A stretch of 64,000 nucleotides of DNA from AWTP1-9 sp035703165 (GCA_035703165.1 DASSYR010000050.1:4449-68448), one strand, 5' to 3'; counted from the stretch's first letter, positions 1 through 9,540 are shown. Numbers and translations: made by a program. Notes: generated from the letters alone by a model not told the origin.

Positions 1-1
1 T

Positions 2-145
2 TTTTTTGCAATAAGTGTAATTGCTTTATTTAATCCTGTTTTGGAGTCCCCGGTTTATGCAGGTGGATATTGGATGATATTAGGATTTGTTGCTAAAGCA
101 ATTAATCTTCGGAAAGTAAACACTTTAAAAATTAAAGAGACGTGA
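2..145 (+). CDS. O-antigen ligase/polymerase-like membrane protein, C-terminal fragment
   Basis: An open frame runs in from the left edge and stops at 143-145, overlapping the GTG start of the next gene by four bases (GTGA). The 47 visible residues contain NPVLESPVYAGGYWMILGF, a hydrophobic end followed by a basic tail. The motif of small residues before a terminal membrane helix resembles the C-terminus of O-antigen polymerase/ligase (Wzy/WaaL-type) proteins. The following polysaccharide genes support this. Only the tail is visible, so the family assignment is an inference. Confidence 0.55.
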   Translation, partial: FFAISVIALFNPVLESPVYAGGYWMILGFVAKAINLRKVNTLKIKET

Positions 146-1317
146 AAATTCTTTTTATTCATAATCAATACCAAAAAGAAGGAGGAGAGGATCTTGCTGT
201 GGAGCTTGAGTCGAAATTATTGACAGAGAAGGGGCATATTACAAAAGTACTGCTGTTTAATAACAATGAAATTGATTCGCGCTGGAATAAAATCAGATTT
301 GGCTTGCAATCAATTTACAATATTTATTCATTCAAGAAAATTGCCTTAGTTATAAAAGCATTTAATCCAGACGTCATTCATGTACATAATATTTTTTTTA
401 GAATCTCTCCTTCTGTATTTTTTTTAGCAAAGGCATTAAAAATACCGATCGTACTAACATTGCATAATTATAGACTTATTTGTTGTAATGCACTTTTATT
501 GCGAAATGATTCAATTTGTGAATTATGTATTAAGAAGAAATTTCCATTAGAAGGTGTAAAATATAAATGTTACCGTTCTTCAATAATAGATTCTGCAGTA
601 ACTACGACTATTACAAGTATTCACAAACTTATAGGGACATGGAGAAATAAGGTAGATAAATATATTTCCCTTACTGAGTTTTCAAGAAAAATTATTTTAT
701 CCTCTTCGTTGAGGATTAATCCTGAGAAGGTTACTGTAAAAGCGAATTTTGTTAGTGATTTTGGAGAGGGAATTTGGCCAAGGGAAGATTTTTTTTTGTT
801 TGTCGGAAGAATATCGCCAGAAAAAGGGGTTAGTCTTTTGCTGGATGCCTTTTCACTTTTGCCAGAGAAAAAACTTATTCTTATTGGGGAGGGACCGGAT
901 AAGGATAGATTGTATAATAAGTATAAAAATTTTACTAACGTGACTTTTCTTGGTAAGCAATTGAAGTCGGAGGTGATAGCTTATATGAAAAGGAGTCGGG
1001 CACTTATATTTCCTTCGATATGGTACGAAGGATTGCCTTTTACCATAATTGAGGCTTTTTCAACGGGAACCCCAGTTATTGCCACTAAGCTAGGAGCAAT
1101 GAATGAATTAATAAATAATGATTATAATGGCTTTCATTTTGAGAATGGTAATGTGAATGATTTAAAGGAATGCTTAATAAAATTTGAGGCACAATATTCA
1201 CAAAGGAGATTATATATAAATTCTAGAGATACTTATTTGAGACAATATCATCCAGATATCCAATACCAGAATATATTGAAAATTTATAATGAGGTTATTT
1301 TAAAAAAGAATGAGTAA
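142..1317 (+). CDS. Glycosyltransferase family 4 (GT-B fold)
   Basis: Probable sugar transferase of surface polysaccharide assembly, acting on the cytoplasmic face of the membrane. The 391-residue protein begins MKILFIHNQYQ at a GTG codon that overlaps the upstream stop. The N-terminal half carries the acceptor-side HVHN motif near residue 80. The C-terminal half has GRISPEKG near 222 and the GT4 donor-binding E-x7-E element (YEGLPFTIIEAF) at about 295-306. It overlaps the next gene by eight bases, so the cluster is probably one operon. A run of nine T lies at 789-797. Donor and acceptor sugars cannot be predicted. Confidence 0.85.
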   Translation: MKILFIHNQYQKEGGEDLAVELESKLLTEKGHITKVLLFNNNEIDSRWNKIRFGLQSIYNIYSFKKIALVIKAFNPDVIHVHNIFFRISPSVFFLAKALKIPIVLTLHNYRLICCNALLLRNDSICELCIKKKFPLEGVKYKCYRSSIIDSAVTTTITSIHKLIGTWRNKVDKYISLTEFSRKIILSSSLRINPEKVTVKANFVSDFGEGIWPREDFFLFVGRISPEKGVSLLLDAFSLLPEKKLILIGEGPDKDRLYNKYKNFTNVTFLGKQLKSEVIAYMKRSRALIFPSIWYEGLPFTIIEAFSTGTPVIATKLGAMNELINNDYNGFHFENGNVNDLKECLIKFEAQYSQRRLYINSRDTYLRQYHPDIQYQNILKIYNEVILKKNE

Positions 1318-2068
1318 GAAATTTAAAATTGTGAGTCTTAGTGTTAACTATCTTTCTTTCGAGGAAAGCCTTAATAAAGTAATTCAATTGGGCCTATCTC
1401 ATGAGCCTTCTTTTATATGTTTTGCAAACGTACACATGGCTACGGAGGCTTATTTAGATAATTCTTTTCTTCAGAGAGTAGATAGGGCTACCTTGGTTTT
1501 GGCAGATGGTAAGCCAATTGCAGCTGCTTTTCGATGGATTTATAACAAGAAACAAGAACGGATAGCAGGAATGGATTTTATGCCCCGGCTTCTGAGAGTG
1601 GCAGACACAGTAAGAGCAAAAATATTTTTGTTTGGATCAACAAATGAAGTACTAGATAGGCTAAAGCTTAAAATTAATTTGGATTATCCAAATGTGGTTA
1701 TTGTGGGAGTTTTATCCCCGCCATTTAGGATATTATCGCCCGATGAACAGATTTCTTACATTGATCAAATTAATCAACATAACCCACATTTTGTAATGGT
1801 TTCATTAGGCTGCCCCAAACAGGAAAAATGGATGGCCGACAATTATAAAAAGATAAATGCAGTTTTGCTTGGGGTTGGCGGTGCGTTTCCTGTTATGGCA
1901 GGCATTCAAAAACGCTCGCCAAAATGGATGCAACATGCAGGTCTAGAATGGTGTTATCGACTTGTACAGGAACCAATAAGATTATTTAAAAGATACCTTA
2001 CTACTAATAGTTTATTTATTTACTTGTTAATTAGGCAATGGATAAGCACAAAACTAAAAATACGATGA
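1310..2068 (+). CDS. WecG/TagA/CpsF family glycosyltransferase
   Basis: Transfers an N-acetyl-mannosaminyl-type sugar to a lipid-linked intermediate in polysaccharide synthesis, judging from the family. The 252-residue length is typical. Visible family motifs are FANVHMATEA at about 38-47, LADGKPI with the probable catalytic Asp66, SLGCPKQEKWM at about 165-175, and GVGGAFPVMAG followed by KRSPKWMQHAGLEW at about 188-214. The C-terminal basic and hydrophobic tail fits membrane association. It overlaps both neighbours (eight bases upstream, an ATGA junction downstream), indicating translational coupling. Confidence 0.9.
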   Translation: MSKKFKIVSLSVNYLSFEESLNKVIQLGLSHEPSFICFANVHMATEAYLDNSFLQRVDRATLVLADGKPIAAAFRWIYNKKQERIAGMDFMPRLLRVADTVRAKIFLFGSTNEVLDRLKLKINLDYPNVVIVGVLSPPFRILSPDEQISYIDQINQHNPHFVMVSLGCPKQEKWMADNYKKINAVLLGVGGAFPVMAGIQKRSPKWMQHAGLEWCYRLVQEPIRLFKRYLTTNSLFIYLLIRQWISTKLKIR

Positions 2069-3339
2069 TCAAAGCTTTCATCAATAAGAGCTTCCTAAAA
2101 GATGAGAGAAGTATTTATGTTGGATTTGGGATATTTATTGCAATTACCTTGGTGTTTTGGCCTTTACTTAATTCTATAATTTGTTTTCTCTTCTTTATCT
2201 ATTGGCTTCTCTTTTCAAAAAAAGAGTTTTCATTAAAAACAAATAAAAGTCAAACTCTTTTATTGTTTCTAAGTTTATATATAGTTGCCCTTATCGGGTC
2301 ACTTTATTCTGTTAATATAAAGGAGGCAATGTTAGAGGTAAAGCAGAAAATTCCACTTGCTTTATTTCCAATTATTCTTGGAACCACACGAGGAGTTACT
2401 AGAAAGGACACTGAAAAAATTCTGATTTCCTTTTCTTTAGCAACTATTATAGGCTCGTTCATATGTCTTTTAAACGGGCTTATTTATTATCTTAATACTG
2501 GGAGTAAAATAAAGCTTTCGGGGTATGACTTAATTATTCTAAAACAGACTACTCCTTCTATTTTTTGTGTATTTGTTGTATTTTCAGTTTCTTACATCGC
2601 TAATAAGATAGCAGATCATTACATCAGAGACCTGACGAATAAATATATTAGATGGTTTTGGGTTGGCTTCTTTTTTAATTTTGGTTTTATGCTATTGTTA
2701 GGGAACCGAATGACTTTATTTTGTTTTGCCCTAATTGTAATTTATTATCTTTTTTGTTATTTTAAGACTTTTAGGCAAAGAGTTTTTGTTATTTTAATTT
2801 TCGTATTTGCGAATGTCTTTATAGTGAAGATTAATCCTCGCTTGCAAAAACAATGGCAAGAGATTATAGATATTTATAGAAAGAATGAAATTAAACTGGA
2901 TGAGGATAAATCGCTCGGTCGAGAATGGGGGGGGGCATCCATTCGTATAGCGATATGGAGGTGTAGCTGGGATATTGTAAAAAAATACTGGATTACTGGT
3001 GTGGGAAATGGAGATGTTCAGGATTTTCTGCAGAAATCCTATGAAGACAGAAAATTTTTTTTTGCATCTCGATATAATAGGTATAATTCACATAACCAGT
3101 TTCTTCAGCAGCTACTTTCAACGGGTCTTTTGTCAGTTTTTCTATTTTGTTTATGTCTTCTTGTGCCACTAAAAAATTCTCTGTTTATTAGAAGAAATAT
3201 TGTATATACCTTTTTTATTCTTACGTTTGCTATTGTTTGTATTACTGAGTCTTTGCTCGAGATCAATAAGGGTATAGTATGGTATTCTTTTTTTAATTCA
3301 ATATTTGCTTTTCAAACCACTAATAATAGTTTTAAATAA
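2065..3339 (+). CDS. O-antigen ligase/polymerase family membrane protein
   Basis: Polytopic inner-membrane protein with about ten hydrophobic segments and a larger periplasmic loop, as in WaaL/Wzy enzymes that join or polymerise lipid-linked glycans. The C-terminal half contains SIRIAIWRCSWDIV and the loop motif YNSHNQFLQQLLSTGLLS, typical of the Wzy_C domain. I chose the ATG at 2065 because it forms an ATGA overlap with the previous stop; an in-frame ATG at 2038 would add nine residues. The gene contains a G9 run (2927-2935) and a T9 run (3055-3063), so its reading frame may be unstable. Ligase and polymerase functions cannot be separated by sequence alone. Confidence 0.8.
   Translation: MIKAFINKSFLKDERSIYVGFGIFIAITLVFWPLLNSIICFLFFIYWLLFSKKEFSLKTNKSQTLLLFLSLYIVALIGSLYSVNIKEAMLEVKQKIPLALFPIILGTTRGVTRKDTEKILISFSLATIIGSFICLLNGLIYYLNTGSKIKLSGYDLIILKQTTPSIFCVFVVFSVSYIANKIADHYIRDLTNKYIRWFWVGFFFNFGFMLLLGNRMTLFCFALIVIYYLFCYFKTFRQRVFVILIFVFANVFIVKINPRLQKQWQEIIDIYRKNEIKLDEDKSLGREWGGASIRIAIWRCSWDIVKKYWITGVGNGDVQDFLQKSYEDRKFFFASRYNRYNSHNQFLQQLLSTGLLSVFLFCLCLLVPLKNSLFIRRNIVYTFFILTFAIVCITESLLEINKGIVWYSFFNSIFAFQTTNNSFK
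2927..2935 (+). repeat. G9 homopolymer inside the O-antigen ligase-like gene
   Basis: Nine consecutive G residues encode the end of Trp, Gly-Gly and the start of Ala in EWGGAS. Such a tract is striking in AT-rich DNA and lies in a surface-polysaccharide gene. Gain or loss of one base would shift the frame and remove the last ~130 residues, including the HNQFLQQ region. Confidence 0.9.
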
Positions 3340-3340
3340 A

Positions 3341-4228
3341 ATGAATAATTCAACAGCGTCAGAAACACAAAGAGAAGAACTGGACTTGCTAGATCTGTTA
3401 AAACCAGTAAAAATCTTTTTTAAAAAAATAGGTGTTTTTTTTTCTTCTTATTTTAAAAAGATTGTGCGGAGAAAAATTTTATTTCTATGTGTAATTTTTG
3501 CTATAGCATTATTTGGTTTTTCTTTGAGGTTTTATTTGAATACGTATTATAGAACCGAGGCAATATTTATTTCACATAGTATTCCGTCAAAATTTTGCTC
3601 TGCGGCCATCTCTGATCTTAATAAGTTAACTAAAAGTGTTGAAGATATTCCTTTGTTGGCTTCAAAGCTTCATGTTAATGACAGTACCGCAGCGTTCATA
3701 AAAAGTATTTTTCTTCAGCCAATAAACGATACTTTTTTTTTGGAACGGAAAGGCTCAGAACATTCTTTTTTTAAAATTAAATTAGTTGTAAATAATAGGT
3801 ATTGCATTGATACTATACAGAAAGGAATTGTTTATTTTTTGGAAAATAATTATTATTCATTAAAGAGAAAAGAGGTAAAAATAAAAAACCTATTGGCATT
3901 GAAAGACAATCTTCAAAAAAAAATTATTAGTCTTGATAGTCTAAAAAATATTGTCAATAGAAGTATAATTCCTCAAACCAATGGACAGGGGATTATTCTT
4001 GGGCAACCAATAAATCCCGTAAGCGTGTATGATGCAGAAGTGCTTTATTATAAAGAGCAATTAAAAATTAATGAAGATTTGGCAACGATTGACAATATTG
4101 AAATTTTGCAGCCTTTCTTGCAGTTTAGTAGGCCAAATTACCCTAATTTTAATCTCATATTTATTTACTTTCTGATAGCGGGATTAATAATATCTACGAT
4201 TTTAACACCTTTGTTTTCAAGAAAATAA
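3341..4228 (+). CDS. Wzz/chain-length-determinant-like membrane protein
   Basis: About 295 residues with a cytoplasmic N-terminus, one membrane helix near 46-64, a large extracytoplasmic region with helical, Lys-rich stretches around 180-250, and a second membrane helix at about 271-290 ending SRK. This two-helix layout matches Wzz-type polysaccharide co-polymerases, which set glycan chain length. Position at the end of the polysaccharide cluster supports the call. I recognise no diagnostic motif, so it rests on topology and context. ATG 3341 lies two bases after the previous stop; an in-frame start at 3305 would overlap that gene. T9 runs occur at 3435-3443 and 3733-3741. Confidence 0.55.
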   Translation: MNNSTASETQREELDLLDLLKPVKIFFKKIGVFFSSYFKKIVRRKILFLCVIFAIALFGFSLRFYLNTYYRTEAIFISHSIPSKFCSAAISDLNKLTKSVEDIPLLASKLHVNDSTAAFIKSIFLQPINDTFFLERKGSEHSFFKIKLVVNNRYCIDTIQKGIVYFLENNYYSLKRKEVKIKNLLALKDNLQKKIISLDSLKNIVNRSIIPQTNGQGIILGQPINPVSVYDAEVLYYKEQLKINEDLATIDNIEILQPFLQFSRPNYPNFNLIFIYFLIAGLIISTILTPLFSRK

Positions 4229-4490
4229 TTATTTTGTAATAATATCAATGACCTAAAAACATTAATAGTCTTGATAATCTACTTGGGCATATGTAATAAA
4301 GGAGTTTTTTTTTAAAAAACATAATATCCACAATGGGCTAATAAACTTTGTAGGTATAATTGTTTATAATTTGACCTATCGTTAACCTAAGCGAAAATGA
4401 TATGTGGTTCAATAATTAATAAATTTGTTTGAGTTTGTTAAAAAATCGGATTCACAAAAGAAATGATAACTTGAGGTTAATTTACAACCT

Positions 4491-5261
4491 ATGCAAAGTT
4501 TTTTATTTCAATTATTAAATAGTTACTTTAACAAAATTTTTGTTCTCACTATAGCGAGGGCAACGGAGCGCCATGCCTTTATAAAAGAACATTTAGAGGG
4601 ATTGGATTTTGAATTTTTCTGGGGGATTGATAAAAAAGATTTAACCATTGATACTCTTATAAAAGATAATATTTATAATTCTGAAAAAGCTAGGCAAATC
4701 CATCGCTATGACCGGGAAATGACCGCAGGGCAGATAGCTTGTTCGTGGGGACATGCTAAAATTTATGAAGAAATTGTAAAAAATGGCTATAAAAGCGTAC
4801 TTATATTGGAGGATGATGTGACGGCAAATTTTGATGCTTTGCAGGATTTTCCACAAATAATGAGCGAACTTCCTCAAGATTGGGAATTGGTTTATTTTGA
4901 CTACCATAAAAGAGAGGCCTCCACTTTAAATACTAAAATGCAAGAGCTGTTTTATCATCTCCGGCATATATCAGGATCGTTAAAATGGAACCATACCATG
5001 ATAAACCATTTACACGCAAAGGACTATTCTACTCATCTTAATAAAGCTGGTTTTCATGAGTTTACAAGTGCCTATGCTCTTACGCAAAATGCAGCAGCCA
5101 AGCTACTTGCCTTACAAAAACCTATTGCCTTTGTTGCGGATAACCTGTTGGCGTATGCAGTTACTAATAAAATAATTAAGGCTTTTATTACTGTTCCCCG
5201 TTTATTTGAACAACAATCTCAGCAAATTGGTGGCAGATCAATATCTTATGTAGATGAATAA
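4491..5261 (+). CDS. Glycosyltransferase family 25 (LPS biosynthesis type)
   Basis: 256 residues, typical for GT25 enzymes that add galactose or glucose to lipooligosaccharide. Motifs seen are FVLTIARATERHAFI at about 17-31, CSWGHAKIYEEI at about 84-95, and ILEDDV with the metal/nucleotide-binding acidic triad at 107-109. WELVYFDYH follows at about 130. A 262-base gap containing a T9 run separates it from the cluster upstream, so it may have its own promoter. The specific sugar is unknown. Confidence 0.85.
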   Translation: MQSFLFQLLNSYFNKIFVLTIARATERHAFIKEHLEGLDFEFFWGIDKKDLTIDTLIKDNIYNSEKARQIHRYDREMTAGQIACSWGHAKIYEEIVKNGYKSVLILEDDVTANFDALQDFPQIMSELPQDWELVYFDYHKREASTLNTKMQELFYHLRHISGSLKWNHTMINHLHAKDYSTHLNKAGFHEFTSAYALTQNAAAKLLALQKPIAFVADNLLAYAVTNKIIKAFITVPRLFEQQSQQIGGRSISYVDE

Positions 5262-5357
5262 GGCTTGCTTTTTAAATATGCTCTAAACAGAAATCTTGTC
5301 AGGTTTAATGAACTTGTACTTTTTTTGCAGTATAGGTTTTTTCTCAAATTATTAAAT

Positions 5358-7160
5358 ATGAAAATTCTTCTTACTTATCTTAAACCCTACAAATGGTTAG
5401 TGGTATTGGCGTTGATTTTGGCTGCCATCAATCAAATATTTTCAATGCTTGACCCTTACTTTTTTGGAAAGTTGATTGATAAATATGCCACACATCCATA
5501 CGAAAACGGTTATTTTAATGAAGATAAAAAATTTATTTCTACCGGTATAAGAACTCAGACTGAGTTTATTTGGGGGGTGTTAGGTGTTCTTGGAATATTG
5601 ATAAGTGTTGCAATGGTATCCAGAATTGCCAAGGCTTTTCAGGATTATTTTGGTAACGTAATTGTGCAAAAATTTGGCGCACAAATTTTCACTGATGGAT
5701 TAAAACATTCTATGAAGTTACCTTACCAGGAATTTGAAGACCAGCGGAGTGGCGAAACATTATCCATCCTTACCAAAGTACGCACGGATACGGAAAAATT
5801 TATCATCTCGTTTATTAATGTTCTTTTTGGAATGCTGGTGGGTATTGTTTTTGTTTGTGCTTATTCTTTGCGATTGCATTGGTCAATAATGCCTATTTAT
5901 TTCGGGGGTATTTTATTATTGGCATTATTAACTAGTTTACTTAGTAAAAAAGTGAAATTCATTCAAAAAAAAATAGTTAAAGAAACTACTGTATTGGCTG
6001 GTTCAACTACGGAGTCGCTTAGAAATATAGAACTGGTGAAAAGTTTGGGATTAACTCAACAAGAAATAAGCCGTTTAAATAATAATACATATAAAATTCT
6101 GGGACTTGAGTTGAAAAAAGTTAAAAGCATTCGTACACTTAGTTTTATTCAGGGGACATTTGTGAACTTTTTGCGTCAGGTAATCATGCTTACTCTTTTG
6201 TGGTTAGTATTTAAAGGGAAATTAACTGCAGGTGAAGTAATGACTCTAACGTTTTACTCCTTTTTCATTTTTGGCCCTTTGCAGGAAATTGGTAATATCA
6301 TTCTTTCTTACAGGGAGGCAGAAGCATCGTTGAGCAATTTTCATAATCTTATGCAAAAGGCACCAGAATCAGAACCCACAACACCTAGGCATCTTGGGGA
6401 CATAGAGACGCTCCGTTTTGATAAAGTTATTTTCAAACATCAAACTGCTCAATACCGGGCTATTGATGGAATTAGCTTTAATGTAAAAGCCGGTGAAACC
6501 ATTGCTTTTGTGGGCCCTTCCGGTTCCGGTAAATCTACTTTAATGAAACTATTGGTGGGTTTATACCGACCGCAGGAAGGAAAAATAATATATAATGGGC
6601 TTGATGAAACTTCCATAGATTTTAATGATCTGAGAAATCAAATTGGATTTGTTACACAAGATACCCAATTGTTCTCAGGCACTATAAAGGAAAACCTTGT
6701 ATTTGTAAACCCACACGCCACTGAAGAAGAATTAAGAGATGTATTAGACAAAGCTTCCTGCAATAATTTATTGCAGAGAGCCGAAAAAGGGCTGCATACC
6801 ATGATTGGAGAAGGTGGCTTAAAATTAAGCGGGGGTGAAAAACAGCGTTTATCCATAGCAAGAGCCTTATTACGTAAACCCAAACTGCTTATTTTTGATG
6901 AAGCAACTTCTGCACTGGATTCATTAACAGAGGAAGAGATCACCGCTACAATCAGGGAAGTTTCTTCCCAGCAAAACCAAATCACTATTCTGATTGCACA
7001 TCGTTTATCAACGATTATGCATGCTAACCGGATTTATGTATTGGAGAGGGGGGAAGTAGTAGAAACCGGTAATCACGAGAGTTTATTGGCAGAGAAAGGA
7101 CTGTATTATGCCATGTGGAGGCAACAAATTGGGGAAAGAAAAAAAATGCAGATGGCTTAA
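5358..7160 (+). CDS. MsbA-like ABC exporter (fused membrane and ATPase domains)
   Basis: About 600 residues. The N-terminal ABC_membrane region has six hydrophobic segments up to about residue 330. The nucleotide-binding domain has Walker A GPSGSGKST (~384), signature LSGGEKQR (~488), Walker B LLIFDEATSALD (~508) and H-loop AHR (~547). ABC exporters of this layout flip lipids or glycolipids across the inner membrane. The position just after GT25 suggests a lipid A/LPS role, but this is inference. I chose ATG 5358 (MKILLTYLKPYKW), where family similarity begins; the longer frame from TTG 5265 adds an unlikely 31 residues. A second similar exporter lies at 21044-22867. Confidence 0.85.
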   Translation: MKILLTYLKPYKWLVVLALILAAINQIFSMLDPYFFGKLIDKYATHPYENGYFNEDKKFISTGIRTQTEFIWGVLGVLGILISVAMVSRIAKAFQDYFGNVIVQKFGAQIFTDGLKHSMKLPYQEFEDQRSGETLSILTKVRTDTEKFIISFINVLFGMLVGIVFVCAYSLRLHWSIMPIYFGGILLLALLTSLLSKKVKFIQKKIVKETTVLAGSTTESLRNIELVKSLGLTQQEISRLNNNTYKILGLELKKVKSIRTLSFIQGTFVNFLRQVIMLTLLWLVFKGKLTAGEVMTLTFYSFFIFGPLQEIGNIILSYREAEASLSNFHNLMQKAPESEPTTPRHLGDIETLRFDKVIFKHQTAQYRAIDGISFNVKAGETIAFVGPSGSGKSTLMKLLVGLYRPQEGKIIYNGLDETSIDFNDLRNQIGFVTQDTQLFSGTIKENLVFVNPHATEEELRDVLDKASCNNLLQRAEKGLHTMIGEGGLKLSGGEKQRLSIARALLRKPKLLIFDEATSALDSLTEEEITATIREVSSQQNQITILIAHRLSTIMHANRIYVLERGEVVETGNHESLLAEKGLYYAMWRQQIGERKKMQMA

Positions 7161-7260
7161 AGGGGGTATTTAATAATTTAAGGAATAACCAGTGCTATGT
7201 GAATTGGTGACGGATAATTAATTCACATATTCTAATCATTAATTAATCTTTGTAATCATT

Positions 7261-7701
7261 ATGAATAAGTTGGCTAAAGAAAAACCAAAACCTAATTTTT
7301 GGTGGAGTATGTTGATGTTAAGATGCCCCCGTTGCAGAAGAGGCAGGATGTTTAATAATTATAGCCCGTATAATTTTAAACATACATTGGATATGAAAAA
7401 TACTTGTCCGGTATGCGGACAAAAAATGGAGCCTGAGATTGGATTTTGGTACGGAACAGGATACGTAAGCTATGCTTTGGCCGTTGCTATTTCTGTGACT
7501 TCTTTTATCGCTTCCGTTATTTTATTTCGGGTAACTTTTATGGATAATTCTATTTTGTGGTGGTTGGGAGCCAATTCATTTTTTTTGATTGTAATTCAAC
7601 CGTGGTTGATGCGATTTAGCCGTTCTGTTTACATTCACTTTTTTGTAAAGTATGATAAAGACTACGATAGAAAAAAAGGAATACAAGATTTTCACCATTA
7701 A
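7261..7701 (+). CDS. DUF983 family zinc-ribbon membrane protein
   Basis: 146 residues. Two CxxC pairs, CPRC near residue 23 and CPVC near 55, form a likely zinc ribbon, followed by FWYGTGYVSYALAVAI and two transmembrane helices (about 75-95 and 100-122). This layout matches DUF983, whose function is unknown. The C-terminus overlaps the convergent DUF2721 gene by four bases. Confidence 0.85.
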   Translation: MNKLAKEKPKPNFWWSMLMLRCPRCRRGRMFNNYSPYNFKHTLDMKNTCPVCGQKMEPEIGFWYGTGYVSYALAVAISVTSFIASVILFRVTFMDNSILWWLGANSFFLIVIQPWLMRFSRSVYIHFFVKYDKDYDRKKGIQDFHH

Positions 7702-8162
7702 AGAGATCGCACATCCTCTTCTTCCTCGTCTTCATTCTTCCATAAATCCTTAAAAACGTTACTTTGTGCCAGTTCTTCTATATCACTCAATTCCAGTTCA
7801 AGTGCTTTAGTACTTTGCAAAATTTCTATGAGAGAAATAAGTAAAGATATTATCAGGCTGATAATGCTGGCAGCAAAAATATAGGGAACCACCTTTGTAT
7901 AGCTACGAAATATCATATACATGCAAACCATACACAATAAAAAACTTAGCACTCCAAAGGCCTGCATATAACGTATTAAATGTAAGCGCCCACGCAGGTT
8001 TCGGATTTGATTAATTATATTTTGCTTGTTATGATGCTTTGAATACTGTTCGTGCAATTTGCGAACCAGTGATGCCAGCGCCAGGAACCGGTTGGTATAT
8101 GCCAGCATTAATAGCGTGATTCCGGGAAATAGTAGGGCAGGAATATTAATAGAAAGCTCCAT
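7698..8162 (-). CDS. DUF2721 family membrane protein
   Basis: About 154 residues when started at MELSIN (8162), with one membrane helix near the N-terminus (PALLFPGITLLMLAYTNRFL) and two more in the C-terminal half (around 70-125). NRFLALASLVRKLH is typical of DUF2721, a family of unknown function. An upstream in-frame start at 8216 adds 18 residues; I prefer the shorter form, where family similarity starts. The tail is very acidic (DEEEEDV). Confidence 0.75.
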   Translation of the reverse strand: MELSINIPALLFPGITLLMLAYTNRFLALASLVRKLHEQYSKHHNKQNIINQIRNLRGRLHLIRYMQAFGVLSFLLCMVCMYMIFRSYTKVVPYIFAASIISLIISLLISLIEILQSTKALELELSDIEELAQSNVFKDLWKNEDEEEEDVRSL

Positions 8163-8244
8163 GCTTTTTTGTTTTGATAAAATTACTTGAATAAACAATA
8201 CTATGGTCAACAACAAAAAAGCTTTTATAGTATCTTATTTTATA

Positions 8245-9540
8245 TCATTTTGTTCCTCCCAAAACAGATAGATTAACGCGGGTAGGTGCTTCTTTTCCGT
8301 TAACGATGGACTGGCTACTCAAGGCAATAGCTTTGATTATTTCCGTCATATTTTTTATGTCCAGTGTTTCAATTTCATCATCCAATGTATGGTAATACTT
8401 TTCATTGTCCATTTTAGAAGTAGAAATGGTATGTGCCGGGACACCTAGTTTTGCCAAACTAGAATTGTCTGAACGATAAAATAATTGTTGATCAGGGTAG
8501 GGATCAGGATAAAAAGCGAAATTTGTTTTGTTTAAATTCTTTTGCAATATTTCGCCAATATTCGTTTTTTCAAACCCGGTGATGTAAGCTGAATTAGTGC
8601 CCCACTTGCTTTGAGTTCCTATCATTTCGATATTAAACATACTTATAATTTTTTCCGGTACAAATTGTTTGGAAAAATATTGTGAGCCTAAGCCACCCAA
8701 CTCTTCTGCAGTAAAAGCTACAAATATTAAGGTTCTTTCATTGCTTTTTTGTTGTGCAAAGTATTTTGCCAGCATAATTACAGCCGTAGTGCCTGCTGCG
8801 TCATCATTTGCTCCGTTGTAAATCGAATCTTGTGTATTGTTTGGTTTACCAATTCCCAAGTGGTCGTAATGTCCCGAAAAAATTACATACTCTTCCTTTT
8901 TAGATTTTCCAGGCATTATTCCAACAACATTAGCGAGTCTTGATTCAATTGTCTCCTGTTTCACTTCTATTGAATAAGTTACCGGCTCTTTTGTACTTAA
9001 AATAAAAATAACACTGACTTCTGATTTTAAAATATTTTTCTTAATTCGATTTAATCGGGGAAAGCTTTTTGAAAAACTGGTATCTACCATCACCAGTAAG
9101 TTTTTTTGCTGATGAATGTACATGTTAACTGTTTCAGATAAATTATCCCCCTTATTAATACTCACTTTTTCGTAGCCGCTTTTTTCATTTATGGTAATGC
9201 TTGGACTTGAAGTAATAGCAATTATATTTTTTGATTCAATTTCTTCACCATTTATAAAACCAGATGTAGTGCTGAATTGAGGGTGAACAATCACAAATTC
9301 CTGAAGATAATTGTTGCTCCCGGTTAGTGTTTGCAGCCCCGCTGCTTTAAATTCATTAGCAATAAAGGCGGCGGCTTTTTCATTGCCAACAGTAAATGTT
9401 TTTCTTCCTTCCATATCATCAGCAGATAAAATTCTTTCTATTCTTTCTACTTCAATCGGATTGATTATTTCATTAATGATTTGTGCGAAGGAAGAAAGGG
9501 TTATATTAAACAATAACCCCGTTAGAATTAATTTGTTCAT
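8245..9540 (-). CDS. Secreted M28 family zinc aminopeptidase
   Basis: 431 residues with an N-terminal signal peptide (cleavage around residue 19, SSFA-QI). The catalytic M28 domain shows HYDHLG (~224, first zinc ligand), NGANDDAAG (~242, bridging Asp) and FTAEELGGLGSQYF (~272, catalytic Glu pair), and later TISTSKMDNEKYYHTLDDE near the C-terminus, whose His is the last ligand. It should cleave N-terminal residues from peptides in the periplasm or outside the cell. No type IX secretion C-terminal sorting domain is evident, so a periplasmic location is likely. Confidence 0.9.
   Translation of the reverse strand: MNKLILTGLLFNITLSSFAQIINEIINPIEVERIERILSADDMEGRKTFTVGNEKAAAFIANEFKAAGLQTLTGSNNYLQEFVIVHPQFSTTSGFINGEEIESKNIIAITSSPSITINEKSGYEKVSINKGDNLSETVNMYIHQQKNLLVMVDTSFSKSFPRLNRIKKNILKSEVSVIFILSTKEPVTYSIEVKQETIESRLANVVGIMPGKSKKEEYVIFSGHYDHLGIGKPNNTQDSIYNGANDDAAGTTAVIMLAKYFAQQKSNERTLIFVAFTAEELGGLGSQYFSKQFVPEKIISMFNIEMIGTQSKWGTNSAYITGFEKTNIGEILQKNLNKTNFAFYPDPYPDQQLFYRSDNSSLAKLGVPAHTISTSKMDNEKYYHTLDDEIETLDIKNMTEIIKAIALSSQSIVNGKEAPTRVNLSVLGGTK

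Noticed and set aside
749..943. Small frames lying inside larger genes on either strand (for example at 749-943 and 29244-29651)
   Set aside because: They are out-of-frame shadows of well-supported genes with no independent evidence.
4318..4330. ATATCCACA as a DnaA box marking an origin
   Set aside because: A single imperfect match without neighbours or a DUE-like context.
7040..7060. G6 run in the ABC exporter as an inserted repeat
   Set aside because: It encodes ERGEVVETG, which is the normal ATPase sequence after the H-loop.
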